DNA of 64,000 bases from Zasmidium citrigriseum. Taxonomy: Eukaryota; Ascomycota; Dothideomycetes; Mycosphaerellales; Mycosphaerellaceae. The position numbers and the translations under genes are program-made. Positions 9,876 through 19,974 of the stretch are shown here, piece after piece. Under the pieces are notes generated by a model that was not told the DNA's origin, searched no databases, and was given only the letters and a program-made list of their open reading frames with translations. Location: positions 434,001 through 498,000 of the forward strand of contig NHNW01000017.1 of the NCBI GenBank assembly GCA_002786025.1. The letters run 5' to 3'. Within the stretch, counting starts at the first letter, position 1. Each line of letters begins with the position of its first letter.

Positions 9876-11121
9876 ATGTCGATCCCAAAAATCGCAATCA
9901 TTGGAGCCGGTCCGGCAGGATTGACACTTGCTCGACTGTTGCAACGCAGTAGCATTCCGGTCACTGTCTACGAAGCAGAGCCGGACAGGTATTCTCGCAA
10001 TCAGGGCGGAACGTTAGACCTGCATCCAAAATATGGGCAACTAGCCCTCACGAAGGTGTGTCGAGGATGCCATTGCATCGCCGAGACATCAGACACAGAG
10101 GTGGCTAACGATCGTTCAGGCGGGCCTCATTGAGGGCTTCCAAAAGATTGCTCGTCCAGAGGGCGAATGCCTGAAACTCGTCGACAAGAGTGGAAATATC
10201 TTGGCCGACGAGAATGTGGATGGCAACCACAGGCACATCGATGACTCCAACAAGCCCGAAGTGGATCGGACCGCGTTAAGAGACCTGCTGCTCGACTCGT
10301 TGAAGCCAGATACCGTACAGTGGAGTCGCAAGGTCCAAAGCATCAAGAAGACAGCGGATGGTAAACACGATATCCACTTTCTGGACGGCAAGGTCGACTC
10401 TGGCATCGCCCTCCTCATTGGCGCCGACGGTGCCTTCTCCAAAGTTCGTCCTCTGGTGACAGATGTACAGCCGTTCTACTCTGGCATCACCATGACCTCA
10501 CAATGGGCGATGGAAGTCTCCAAGAGAAAGCCATGGGTAGACCAATACGTCGGTGCCGGAAGCCTAATGATGTTCGACGAAGGCCGAGCCGTACTATGTC
10601 AACGTCAAAGCGGAGATTCTATTCGAGCATATGCTGGATTGAGGAAGCCCCTATCCTGGACCAAAGAGTGTGGCATCGACTGGAATGACCACGCAGCCGT
10701 CAGGAAGACGCTGGCAGAGGAATACTTCGGCAATTGTGGAGACGACATCAAGCGTCTGCTCCTTGAATGTGACGACCATTTCGACATGCGTCATCTCTGG
10801 ATGTTGCCTGTCGGCCTTCGATGGGCTTCACAGCCAAACGTCACACTATTGGGAGACGCAGCCCATTTGATGACCCCGTTCGGGGGTGTCGGCGTCAACG
10901 CTGCCATGACGGACTCGCTGGGCCTGGCCAAAGCAATCATTGACGCAAAAGATCGACTGCGCGAGCCCCAAGCCATCGCAACAGCAATCGAGGAGTACGA
11001 ACAAGAGATGTTTCCCCGAGCCGAGATGTTCGCAAAGAAGACCTACGCAGGCCTCCAGCATCACTTCAGCGCGATAGGAGGAGAAGAGTGGGCGGAGAGG
11101 TTTGGAGCCAAGAAAGCGTGA
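9876..11121 (+). CDS. FAD-dependent monooxygenase, TetX-like
   Basis: Exon 1 is 9876-10055 and exon 2 is 10120-11121, with a 64-bp intron containing GCTAACG before the CAG acceptor; 393 residues. The N-terminal dinucleotide-binding motif is IIGAGPAGLTLA at about residues 7-18. It is followed by GGTLDLHPKYGQLAL, typical of the TetX-like flavoprotein hydroxylases. The second FAD motifs are GADGAFSKVR and GDAAHLMTPFGGVGVNAAMTD. Such enzymes use NAD(P)H and oxygen to hydroxylate aromatic or polycyclic compounds. The substrate cannot be read from sequence. Its position beside a UstYa-like gene and a Zn2Cys6 regulator makes a role in a small metabolite pathway plausible; drug or toxin modification is the alternative. 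Confidence 0.88.
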
Positions 11122-11262
11122 AACAAGGGCGGTGAAGGTCCCAGTGACCTGATACAATTTCTTTGAAGAACACATTGATAGTACAAGTCTAGTCGCCATG
11201 AGTGGAATGCGAGAACGCCGATTGCTGAACGCTTCGTATCGATTGCCGCCGTTCTTTTTGCT

Positions 11263-11426
11263 TCACCGCCATGCCATCCGTCTTCGATCGATTGAGGGAC
11301 AAGGCTCGAAACTGTCCGGCCGTTAGAATTATCGCAACAATCGTTCAGTATATCTTACTCTGGTGGTGGTATTGGTCTTGGTGGTTTCTCAGTTCCAGTG
11401 GTATCATAGCCTCCGCCTCGTCCCAT
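11263..11426 (-). CDS. Possible 38-residue mini-protein
   Basis: Exon 1 is 11359-11426 and exon 2 is 11263-11311, joined over a canonical 47-bp intron (GTAAGATA ... TTCTAACGG ... ACAG). The product starts MGRGGGYDTTGTEKPPRP, is Gly/Pro-rich at first and ends basic. The leader is CA-rich with an A at -3 (ACGATG), and a TATA-like CATATAAG lies about 120 bp upstream. These gene-like signals favour this strand over the plus-strand frame 11271-11459, which would encode a Trp-rich hydrophobic peptide. I do not recognise the protein. If the intron is not spliced, the frame stops directly after the Pro-rich run. Confidence 0.35.
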
Positions 11427-12156
11427 CGTTTCGATGCTTTGAGTATTGCTTGGTGGTAAGGAGCTTCGCAGGTCGAAAGGGTTTTTGATGTTTTGTGCTG
11501 TTGAAGGCTGATATTTTGAATGCAATAGATCAATGAGAATGGCTCGCTTATATGCATGAAATACTGTGACAGCCGCTGCCAAAAGGAAAATGTGTTGGTT
11601 AAAACTTAGAACAAAATGTCGGTGAATAGGGCCTTGCTTGCAGGGGTAGCGCTGACTTCGGCATCAGTCCACAATAGTGTCACCAACTTTGGCCCATGTC
11701 AGCTTGACGGAAGCCCGAAGCAAACAAATGACCGCTCAGATGTCATCAGGAATGCGCGTCACATGCATTTGGGAGATAAGTCGATCTTGGTACCACATGG
11801 CAGGAAGTGGGATTTTCATTCTTTAGCCTCACGTGGTGCAGAAGACTTGTCGGTTTTAGCGTCTGGCTACGCTCGTGATACTGCCCGAATCCGGACTTGT
11901 CGGTGAGGCATATCTAAAACCTCGCTACATACCATGCTCTGGTCCAAGCGCTAGCAGGTCGAGACGCTGGCTTGCGACGAGAAGAAAGGCTTTCCTTTCA
12001 CTTTGACCAGGAGATGAGAGGCAAATCCCGCTCTAAACTGGCGGTGGACTGCTGTCCCCTAGCCGATCCTGCTGAATCCTGGCATTCGACTAGCGAAGCC
12101 GTGCGCTGTTGGTGTCCATGGACCAAGCATCCGAAGAGACATGTGTTCGACGCTCG
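11427..12156. other. Intergenic
   Basis: A 730-bp stretch with the putative promoter of the mini-protein (TATA-like at 11547-11554) and the 3' flank of the UBE2O-type gene. Short open frames at 11616-11906 and 11972-12160 look incidental. Confidence 0.5.
11547..11554 (-). promoter_or_regulatory. TATA-like element of the putative mini-protein
   Basis: CATATAAG on the minus strand, about 120 bp upstream of the ATG at 11426. Confidence 0.3.
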
Positions 12157-15000
12157 CTAGATCTTGGCCTTCAGCTCGTTGAGTCGGTCCAGCACTCGCT
12201 TGAGAGAGACGCAAGCTCCCTTTGACATGATCGTGAGACCATCTGGCTCGGAAGTGCCATCACTCCTCTGCAATACTTCTTTGACGTTCGTGATGGTCGC
12301 ATCAAGAAGATTCGGTCCGTTGGAATCCCTGTACACCCAGTAGATCACGTCTTCCAGCCCTTTTAATCCAGAGGTGCTCGCTGTTGATGACAGGGCAGTG
12401 ATAAGGAAACCCTTCGCGCGAAGAAAGATTCGCTCGCTATAGAGCGCACTTGGCCTCTTACTGGCTTCTGTGCCCATTAGCGTCTCATAACCAGCCTCGT
12501 TGTAGTATGGTTCGCGAACGAGCACGAGGCCAAGCAGTGATACTATGACCTGTAGAAGCGTACTTCTTGCAGCGCTCCATCCTTCGCCCTTGTTGCCTTC
12601 CCAAGTCCCAAGCAGTGAGAGACATATCTTGCCGTCTTCGTACAAATTTGGATTCGCTCGACCAAGGGCGCCAATGGACGCATGAGCTGGCCATGAATGG
12701 AAGTATGCTGCCGGTGGCTCCGCCGGGAACGAAGGTGGTAGATAGAAGTCGATGACGAACGGTGCATTCTCATAGGGGGTCTCCGTGGGGCCTACAAGAA
12801 GCACACGAAGGAGGTCCAATCGGGTCTCGTACGAGCGAATGTAGACTCCTGATGGTAACGTCGAGGGATTGCGTAAAATCTTGTGCTCCTTCTGTGTCCG
12901 TTTCATGTGATTGGATGAAGTCGTTGAAGGCTCGTTTGCGAAGTGGTGATCCAGGGGCGGTTCTCCTTCCAAGATAAGATACGAGGGCGGGCCGTCCATG
13001 CTCTCAGTCTTTGGACCAGGAGCTGGCTGCGAAGTCCCGTTGACCGCTGTATCGCTATTTCCCGTCGGTGTGACAGACTGCGATGTAGGCGGCGTTTGAT
13101 GTTCCGGTGCATCGTGCATCTCTTCATCTTCATCTGCCGATTCCCAATCTTCATTCTCCACGTCCTCTTCGTCCATTGGTTCGCCATTCTCATTCTCATA
13201 GCGAGCCATCAGCTCCTCATCTCCACTATCCCAACCCTCGATACTATCTTCTTCGTCGTCTGAATACTCCTCATCCTCATCCATCTCGTCCTCGTTCCAC
13301 GGGTCGGCTGGGTCTCCAGTTCCGTCGGACCGGACTGCCACCACAGCCTCGTGTCTGAGCAACACAACATCTCTGACTTCAGATGCAGCTCCCAGGCGAA
13401 CGACCAGGGTGCCATCCAAGGGAGTGTCTACGACCTCGCCAAGCCAGTCAGCCTCTGCAGGCCTTGTAGACCGACTGGTTGTGTTCGCAATGAGAACAAT
13501 GTCTCCACGCCTAACATTCAAGGCGGCTGGGGCTTCAATGTCGTAGAGACTGACTTCCTCTTCTACCGTAGGAGACCGTATTGAATGTCCAAGAACAGGC
13601 CTAAGGTCAAGCTCTCCATCGGGTTCCTGGGAGTAGTGAATGTACGAGGTGGAGCTGGGACACCATTTGACTTTGGCCATGCGTTCTGCTGCATTGACAG
13701 ACTGAACGACACCCACTTTCTCGGGTTGTTCGACATTCTCCATTCCTGGTACTGGCCGTAGTGTCAAGCTTTGCGCAATCTCGCCAGGCCAGGCGGCGTG
13801 TTCGTCATCGATACTGCCATCCGGTACGAGGTCTATGCTCCGCTCTGTAGTTATGCTGAGGTCTTGCCATTGAACGACCACCTCTGTTGTGAAGGTGACA
13901 ACGTCAAACACATTGAGGTCGTAGCCAAGATGGTCCATACGATCGAGTCGGGGAATTCGATTTGGATGCGAGGGGGTGTTATATTTGACGCATGCACCTG
14001 TCAGATCCTTGAATCGCACCCGGAGGTCCAGTCTAACGTCGATCTCGGAATTCGAAATGGTGCGAAGAGATGTGTTGCTGTTTCGTTGGACAGGCCGCCT
14101 TGTTCTGTCGTAGACCTGAAAGTCAGATGAGTTGATCTCCGCAAATTCCAGCACACTTGACGGTTCCTCCTCATCAAGACTCCCGATTCGCTTCTGTAGC
14201 CACGCGATTTCTGCCCCAGCAACGTGGACTTCGACGACAGTGCCAACTGGTGAAGTGTTTGCGTTGTACTGTCCAAACACCCATCGTCCTCTGCGAAGAG
14301 TGCCCTTCTTCGTCTTGGCAACATCTCCGATCACGAATTCGCCAACGCTACCATCGACGTGCTCTCCATATTCGCTGGGTATTTCAACCACACAATTGTC
14401 TAGGAGTTTGATGTGGATGTTGCTTGTAATGAGATCCACACGTCCGATCCAGTCTTGGTAGACAATTAGATCATCGACGGAGGGCGATTCCGCGTATTTG
14501 AGCTCCTCGGCTGGTATACCAGTGATCATCTGCGGTCTGTCGTGAGGCCAGACCCAAAACTGTGAGGTGTCAAAGGAGGGTGGAGGAAGGCCTTTGATCT
14601 TCTGAGTGTTCTGGTATGTGACATCGCACATGGGCTGTAGCGAGCATGTAGTCGAGGTCTGAAGGATCACGCCGCTCATCGCATCCCTGGGTGCTCGTTT
14701 TACGATGTCGCCAGTCAAGAGTGAACGATCGATCAGCTTGACCTTGTGGAGGGGGAGGAGCTCCATCTTCGTTTCGTCACGCAAGCGGACCAAGACCGTG
14801 TCTTTCGGCGGTATGCCCTCCATCATGAAGCGGCGAAAGGCAGCCGCAGATATACTCGGGTCATGGGTGATCGGCTCCCGATTGTGATTCGGAAACGGAA
14901 CATGAGTATCGATGTCGCCGCATGTTCGCTCGACAACAGCCAGTTGTGTTTCGTCAGATGTCTTGGCGACGATATCGTCGGGGTGCAGTGGCCGGTCCAT
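12157..15000 (-). CDS. UBE2O-type ubiquitin-conjugating enzyme
   Basis: A single-exon gene of 947 residues. The long N-terminal part (to about residue 600) consists of beta-rich, SH3/KOW-like blocks such as LHPDDIVAKTS, RGDIVLIANTT and GRVDLITSN. A strongly acidic stretch follows (DEDEEYSDDEEDSIEG, about residues 575-650). The UBC fold lies near residues 700-880, with catalytic Cys793 in the context EDGKICLSLLGTW and a downstream GWSAARSTLLQVIVSLLGL helix. UBE2O/E2-230K enzymes are hybrid E2/E3s that multi-monoubiquitinate basic or orphan proteins. The length fits the family in fungi. It is divergent from COG8 with 352 bp between the start codons. Confidence 0.88.
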   Translation of the reverse strand: MDRPLHPDDIVAKTSDETQLAVVERTCGDIDTHVPFPNHNREPITHDPSISAAAFRRFMMEGIPPKDTVLVRLRDETKMELLPLHKVKLIDRSLLTGDIVKRAPRDAMSGVILQTSTTCSLQPMCDVTYQNTQKIKGLPPPSFDTSQFWVWPHDRPQMITGIPAEELKYAESPSVDDLIVYQDWIGRVDLITSNIHIKLLDNCVVEIPSEYGEHVDGSVGEFVIGDVAKTKKGTLRRGRWVFGQYNANTSPVGTVVEVHVAGAEIAWLQKRIGSLDEEEPSSVLEFAEINSSDFQVYDRTRRPVQRNSNTSLRTISNSEIDVRLDLRVRFKDLTGACVKYNTPSHPNRIPRLDRMDHLGYDLNVFDVVTFTTEVVVQWQDLSITTERSIDLVPDGSIDDEHAAWPGEIAQSLTLRPVPGMENVEQPEKVGVVQSVNAAERMAKVKWCPSSTSYIHYSQEPDGELDLRPVLGHSIRSPTVEEEVSLYDIEAPAALNVRRGDIVLIANTTSRSTRPAEADWLGEVVDTPLDGTLVVRLGAASEVRDVVLLRHEAVVAVRSDGTGDPADPWNEDEMDEDEEYSDDEEDSIEGWDSGDEELMARYENENGEPMDEEDVENEDWESADEDEEMHDAPEHQTPPTSQSVTPTGNSDTAVNGTSQPAPGPKTESMDGPPSYLILEGEPPLDHHFANEPSTTSSNHMKRTQKEHKILRNPSTLPSGVYIRSYETRLDLLRVLLVGPTETPYENAPFVIDFYLPPSFPAEPPAAYFHSWPAHASIGALGRANPNLYEDGKICLSLLGTWEGNKGEGWSAARSTLLQVIVSLLGLVLVREPYYNEAGYETLMGTEASKRPSALYSERIFLRAKGFLITALSSTASTSGLKGLEDVIYWVYRDSNGPNLLDATITNVKEVLQRSDGTSEPDGLTIMSKGACVSLKRVLDRLNELKAKI

Positions 15001-15352
15001 GATGTCGCCGCTGCTGCGTGGCGAGCAGGAAAGGATTGTCGAACTGTTATCGCACCGGGTGACTCATGCTTGGAGAAGATATTGGGAATGATTGTGTTTG
15101 CCGAATGGCTTGTTTTCTGAGGCGAGCGAACCTCTCTCGCGAACTCGTTGTGTTGTGGAAATATTGGATGTCAGACATGCATCGCAGGCAGAGTTGTTGA
15201 AAGAGAGACCGAGACGTCGAGAAGGATCCACTTGCTGGGCGCCGCTCACGGAACGGCCCGCTGAGCCTCCGCGACGGGTCAACATGTGAACCTTCGATTG
15301 ATGAACCACTTCGAATCGCCATCTGCCAGAGGGTTGGTGCTACAAGCTCGCC
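15001..15352. promoter_or_regulatory. Bidirectional promoter region, UBE2O-type gene / COG8
   Basis: Only 352 bp separate the two divergent start codons, so both core promoters must lie here. No clear TATA element is visible, as usual for housekeeping genes. Confidence 0.5.
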
Positions 15353-16864
15353 ATGGCCGACCCTCTATATGAGCTGCTGGCTCCATACTTCGACAATGCT
15401 GAATCGCCGCCATCGCCTCGAGACCCGCAGACAACCAGCTACCTTACCCGCCTCAGCACCCTCTCCTTCTCCGACCTCACCTCGAACGAGCCCGCTTCGC
15501 TGCTGCAGTCCGCTCAATCGCACCTCCGCAACCTCCAAGCGCTATCGAAGCGATCGCACAAAGCCGTCATCTCGTCATCTTCACATCTTGCCAACCTTTC
15601 CTCTCTCCTACCATCCCTTGGATCACAAGCCCACGCATTAAGTCAAGATGTCCCAGCTCTGGAGACTGCAGCCACGAAGTTTGCAGAGAAATACGACAGA
15701 AGTACAGAGAACGAAGTTCTGGACAGACGGAAACGAGTAGCGCTTTTGTCTCGCAACGTGGATCGAGTCTCCGATGTCCTCGATCTCCCATCACTGCTGT
15801 CATCAACGGTGACAGCTGCACAGAGTGCGAGTGCAGGAAGCTCGGGAACAGCCAGCTCAACAACATCCTACACTTCGGCGCTTGATCTTCACGGCCACAT
15901 CAAGCGCTTGAAAACTTTGTACCCCCAGTCAGACTTGATCGCCAACATTCAGGCACAATCAGAGGATGAAATGCAGAATCTGGCGACCATTCTCATGACT
16001 TCCCTGCAAAATCCTTCGTTGAAGCTGGCTGCTGCTATGCGTACAATTGGTCTGCTTAGGAGAGTTGCACCAGAGCTGGCAGAGGACGATTATCAAATCT
16101 CGAGACCTGGTGCTCTATCTACCAAGTACTTGAGCCTATCGCCGAGCGCAATAAGCAATGATGGGGCATTGGGGTCTTTGTTCCTGATTTGTCGCCTGCA
16201 TACTCTTCACGACACGTTGGAAGCACTGGAGCCATTGCGAGAACTTGCGGACCAAGAGGCCACCCAACGAAAGTCAGCGAATGCCAAATCCAGCAGAAAC
16301 AATCCGAATTCCACATCCCTTGGCACGCAAAGCGAAAGATACCTGAAACGATACATTGAAATTTTCCGAGAGCAAAGTTTCGCAATCCTGAGCATGTACA
16401 AAAGCATATTCCCAGGGAACCTACCCGAGTTCGATCCCAGCAACACGGAAGAAGACCAGAAGTCGCAGAAGTCGCACGATCCATTACTGCCGCTGCCATC
16501 ACCCGTGTCATCCTTCACCCTCCACCTTACCGATATGCTGGAGAAAACTCTCCGCGAGTACCTTCCCAATGTCAGCGATGAGTCTGCCAGGGAATCCTTG
16601 CTGACGCAGGTATTGTATTGCGGAAGCAGTCTGGGTCGTCTCGGGGCAGAGTTTGGGATGATGGTTGCGCTGCTTGAGGAAGACATGGCTGAGGATGCAG
16701 CCACTGCCGAAACAGAGGCCGACAAAGAGCCGGAATGGGTGGCTGTCATGAAGAAGCATCGTATACAGGCCAGCAGATTGGAAGTCCTGGCCAGGGGCGT
16801 TGGAACGAGCAGGAAGACGAGCATGGACGTCCAGTCACCGTCGTCTTCTCCCATGCCAGCTTGA
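15353..16864 (+). CDS. cog8: Conserved oligomeric Golgi complex subunit 8 (Dor1-like)
   Basis: A single-exon gene of 503 residues. The N-terminal half is helical: YLTRLSTLSFSDL, coiled-coil heptads to about residue 130, then RVSDVLDLPSLLS. The central block with HIKRLKTLYPQSDLIANI and MRTIGLLRRVAPE matches the Dor1/COG8 family, and RYLKRYIEIFREQSFAILSMYKSIFP follows at about residue 330. COG8 belongs to lobe B of the COG tethering complex, which directs retrograde vesicles to the Golgi and keeps glycosyltransferases in place. The acidic C-terminal segment is poorly conserved. The length is slightly short compared with animal COG8 but normal for ascomycetes. Confidence 0.85.
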   Translation: MADPLYELLAPYFDNAESPPSPRDPQTTSYLTRLSTLSFSDLTSNEPASLLQSAQSHLRNLQALSKRSHKAVISSSSHLANLSSLLPSLGSQAHALSQDVPALETAATKFAEKYDRSTENEVLDRRKRVALLSRNVDRVSDVLDLPSLLSSTVTAAQSASAGSSGTASSTTSYTSALDLHGHIKRLKTLYPQSDLIANIQAQSEDEMQNLATILMTSLQNPSLKLAAAMRTIGLLRRVAPELAEDDYQISRPGALSTKYLSLSPSAISNDGALGSLFLICRLHTLHDTLEALEPLRELADQEATQRKSANAKSSRNNPNSTSLGTQSERYLKRYIEIFREQSFAILSMYKSIFPGNLPEFDPSNTEEDQKSQKSHDPLLPLPSPVSSFTLHLTDMLEKTLREYLPNVSDESARESLLTQVLYCGSSLGRLGAEFGMMVALLEEDMAEDAATAETEADKEPEWVAVMKKHRIQASRLEVLARGVGTSRKTSMDVQSPSSSPMPA

Positions 16865-17262
16865 GTCGTCATGCAGGAGTCATGAATTCAGTAAATCTCA
16901 ACGAATGGTGATCCCATGATCAAAAAGAACATGACTCTTGCTCTTGCATCAGCTGTGCCACATTACCAGAGCCACGTCCAAGTCCAAGCCACAAGTTGAA
17001 TGTAGACAGCGATGGCCCTTCTACAGTAATGCCTGCTTTGGGTAAGTACTGCCGCAGATCTCACGAGAAGCCACAAGGTGCGACCAGGCTTTTCTCTCGT
17101 CTTCCAAACGACCACACGACCTTCGTGGACTCCGAGTTCTCCAAGACCAGCTGTACAGGCTATGCCAGACTATCGAAGAGACCTGTCGAGCTGGTAGTTG
17201 GACCAAGTGGAGAGAAGCAATCTCAAATCACTATCACACAGAAGGATGATGTTCTAGATCTT

Positions 17263-17274
17263 TAGCTATAGCTA
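17263..17274. repeat. Perfect 12-bp palindrome
   Basis: TAGCTATAGCTA is its own reverse complement. Function unknown; it could be a protein-binding site or chance. Confidence 0.6.
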
Positions 17275-17293
17275 GAGCACGTGATGCGGTGGA

Positions 17294-17327
17294 GCGCGGA
17301 CTTTAGGAAGGAGCGGACGGTCCGCGC
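17294..17327. repeat. GC-rich inverted repeat
   Basis: GCGCGGAC at 17294-17301 is the exact reverse complement of GTCCGCGC at 17320-17327. Inside it, GCGGAC/GTCCGC form a tighter palindrome at 17313-17325 with a one-base centre. The CGG/CCG half-sites resemble Zn2Cys6 targets. The regulatory role is inference. Confidence 0.5.
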
Positions 17328-19951
17328 GGGCCAGTTCGACGCACCCTCGGCGAGACAAATCACACCAACACCCGACTTGAGAGTTCACCAAACGGTTCCA
17401 CGGCCAGCGACGGAAACGCGATGATCAATTTGCACCCTGTTCTCATCAGCGATGTTGTGAGCATGACGAGGAGATGTGTTCGTACGGCCGCTTTCTTTCG
17501 TGCGATTAGAGGGCAGGCCGAAAGTGGTAAAAGTCTATTTCTGTAAAGCGATGGTGATACTGTTGGGGCTAGAATGCGTCTAGAAGGCTCGGCTCACGCA
17601 CGCGAGGAGCCGACGAGCCAGAACTTCGTAAATCGAAGATTGATGTAAAATGCTATTCTGAGCAGCGTCGCAAACTCGTAGACAGCCCTCCGTTACAGTG
17701 AGAATGTACTGTCAATCATATGGTTATTCCTTGCTCATCATGTCGTTGAGGACATGGGAAAACCGAAGCTATCTCGGCTTTTCGCTCTTCCCTCCGGCTA
17801 AAGTCGAGGACAAGGGCATGCTCGGATTAGGGTTGTTGATACACCGTGTATCTAAGATTTGGTCCAGTGTGCACAATACAGACACTGTGCTCACAGTATG
17901 TACATTGCGCTATCGACATCCAATCCGGTAATTGACGGACGGCTCCTTCCCAGAACGGCCGGATGTGCTTGACTCAAGGCGTCAAGGGGCGAGTACTTTA
18001 CGGTCAATGTCCGTGTGCACAGTGACTTAAGACCAGGTCGGCCGTGTACACGGTGCTCACAAGCATATGGACACCCGTGACAGATGTGGGTCTACATCCC
18101 TAGCTCGGATAGCTCGGCGTCCGGAACGAATCTGGGCGAGAGATCTTGCAGATCGCGCCAGGGTCGGGAGGGAACGGCGTGCCCGCCGTGCCAACTTCGT
18201 CTCTTCCTCGTAAGTTTGCTGCTATTCTTTGTTCTGGATCGACGGAGCCCATGCAACAAGTTACGAACATTGCAGGTGGGCTTGCGTATAGGACCGGAAG
18301 AACCTTGGGCTTAACGACGAAGACGAGTGACGATACGTGTAGGGTCGTTCCCGTTGTCGTTCTGGTCAGCCCATCTGGGCAGCTGGATTGCAGATCCTGC
18401 AAAAGGCAGTTGGACGCATGGCAGTGTGCTACGGATCAATGTCAGAATCTGGAACTTGCAATGCCGTGAAACTACTGCTTCTGTGACTTGGCAAAGTTAG
18501 TGACCTACCGATGGGGTGGTCAGCTTTGGGCACAACGCAACAAAGGAACGACTGCCACAGAGGTCAATCCGAGACCACTCGGTTCTCGGGACCGCCGTGG
18601 GGAGAGAGCACAGAGGTGTGGCTGGTGAGAGACATCCAAGGCTTGTGAAAGAGATTTCATCCAATCGATATCGCTTAGTGACAGTCCCTGCAGCACCAGC
18701 CACGCTGTTGACCGAAGCCCACGTGAGAAAAGCAAGAAGAAGACGTCATAAGCCGGCCCGATTGACGACTTGGCTGCAGGCGCGGTCCAGTCAAATCGTG
18801 GCTGACCACAGCGCGGAAGCACAGCGGCCGCCAAGTCGTCCTATAGCGCCAGGAACCGTCAATTGGGTTGCTGTGCTGCAATCCTGTCTGCAAGATGCCG
18901 GCCGACGGGCCTACGGCTTTGGTTCTTGTGCATGGCATCGTGGGCGTAGGCACGAGGTCGCGTTACTGCATCTAGTAGGCCCGGTTTTTCGGAGACTGAT
19001 GGCCTTTGATTTTTCAGCCGGAGAAAGCACTTTTCAAACAGCGACAAGGAGACGCCGAGAGACGAACGATGCGTTGATTGGGCTTTTGCAGTGACCAAGG
19101 ATTGGCAATATGGCTGTACGGTGAGTGGAAACGTATTGCAACGGAACGTCGTCTTCCGAATGAGCTGCGCCGTCGTTGCGAATGACATGAAGAGTTCGTT
19201 CGATAGTATAGCTGTTCGAAACAGTAGCAAGATACCTGATCGGCCAGTCATACGACGTGGAAGGGTCAAGCTGGAGAGGTGAAGTGAGAAATGGCCAACC
19301 AGAGCAGTGCACTAGCATCTGAATCTTGGAAAGGGCCAGCTGTAGCAGGAAATGGTCCCACTCCACATGCACGTACGTTCCTGCGGCTGAGGAGGAGGTG
19401 ATTCGATCGCGTGCCATGTGTTCTACGGGACCTAGCAATAAGCATAACCACGCATAGGCCATGGTGCAGGATGAAGCCTGCTCGGGTGTACTCTGGGCGT
19501 AGATCGGCCACAGGCACACGGCCAGCATGGCGTGGCAGCGAGGCGGAAGGGCAGCAGCCGAGTGAGATCCCTGTGTGCCTGATGGAACGCAGGCACCGTC
19601 GACAGGCTGGGATGGGAGGAGTGGTCACGCAAGACGCTCGCCAAATGCCGGTGTCTGCAGCCTCCTGCACGACGGGCTGCGTGGCAGTGCACTCGATGCA
19701 CATCCACCTCTCGCGTCGACGTTCCAGATGCGACGCTGAGCGAGCTAGCGGATTCGCTGCATCCTGCTCAAAAGTCTCTGTCGCCCGCATCTTCCGCAGG
19801 GCCTGGAAACAATATTACAGACGCACCAACACGCCGACTAACGACTTCGCTCTCTAATCGCCGCTCGTTCGCTGGAAGAGGCCTGCTTTCGACTGCCCGG
19901 CTCAAACTCGCACGACACATCCCGGCCCGCCGAAGTCCCTGGATTGCGCTT

Positions 19952-19963
19952 ATGAAAGCCTAG
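19952..19963 (+). promoter_or_regulatory. Three-codon upstream ORF (ATG-AAA-GCC-TAG)
   Basis: A complete minimal upstream ORF that ends 11 nt before the start codon of the Rpn4-like regulator. Such a short spacing would disfavour reinitiation at the main ATG, so it could reduce or condition translation if it lies within the mRNA leader. Transcription start is not known. Confidence 0.45.
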
Positions 19964-19974
19964 CCAAGGCCGAG

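Larger units (their letters stand above)
16865..19974. other. Long intergenic region upstream of the Rpn4-like gene
   Basis: A 3.1-kb gap. A short plus frame at 16996-17265 and a 192-residue frame at 18516-19094 show nothing recognisable, so I do not call them. Two notable DNA motifs are a 12-bp palindrome at 17263-17274 and a GC-rich inverted repeat at 17294-17327. The last few hundred bases are the promoter and leader of the C2H2 regulator, including a tiny upstream ORF. Confidence 0.5.

Noticed and set aside
4808..11121. Classical dikaritin RiPP cluster
   Set aside because: The only secreted peptide in view lacks repeated core segments separated by KR sites, so the ustiloxin-type architecture is not met. 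Only the looser hypothesis is kept.
11271..11459. 62-residue plus-strand frame with a Trp-rich hydrophobic segment
   Set aside because: The opposite strand shows a TATA element, leader and canonical intron, which explain the same bases better.
18516..19094. 192-residue plus-strand frame in the 3.1-kb gap
   Set aside because: Arg-rich, low-information sequence with equally long frames on the opposite strand; nothing recognisable.
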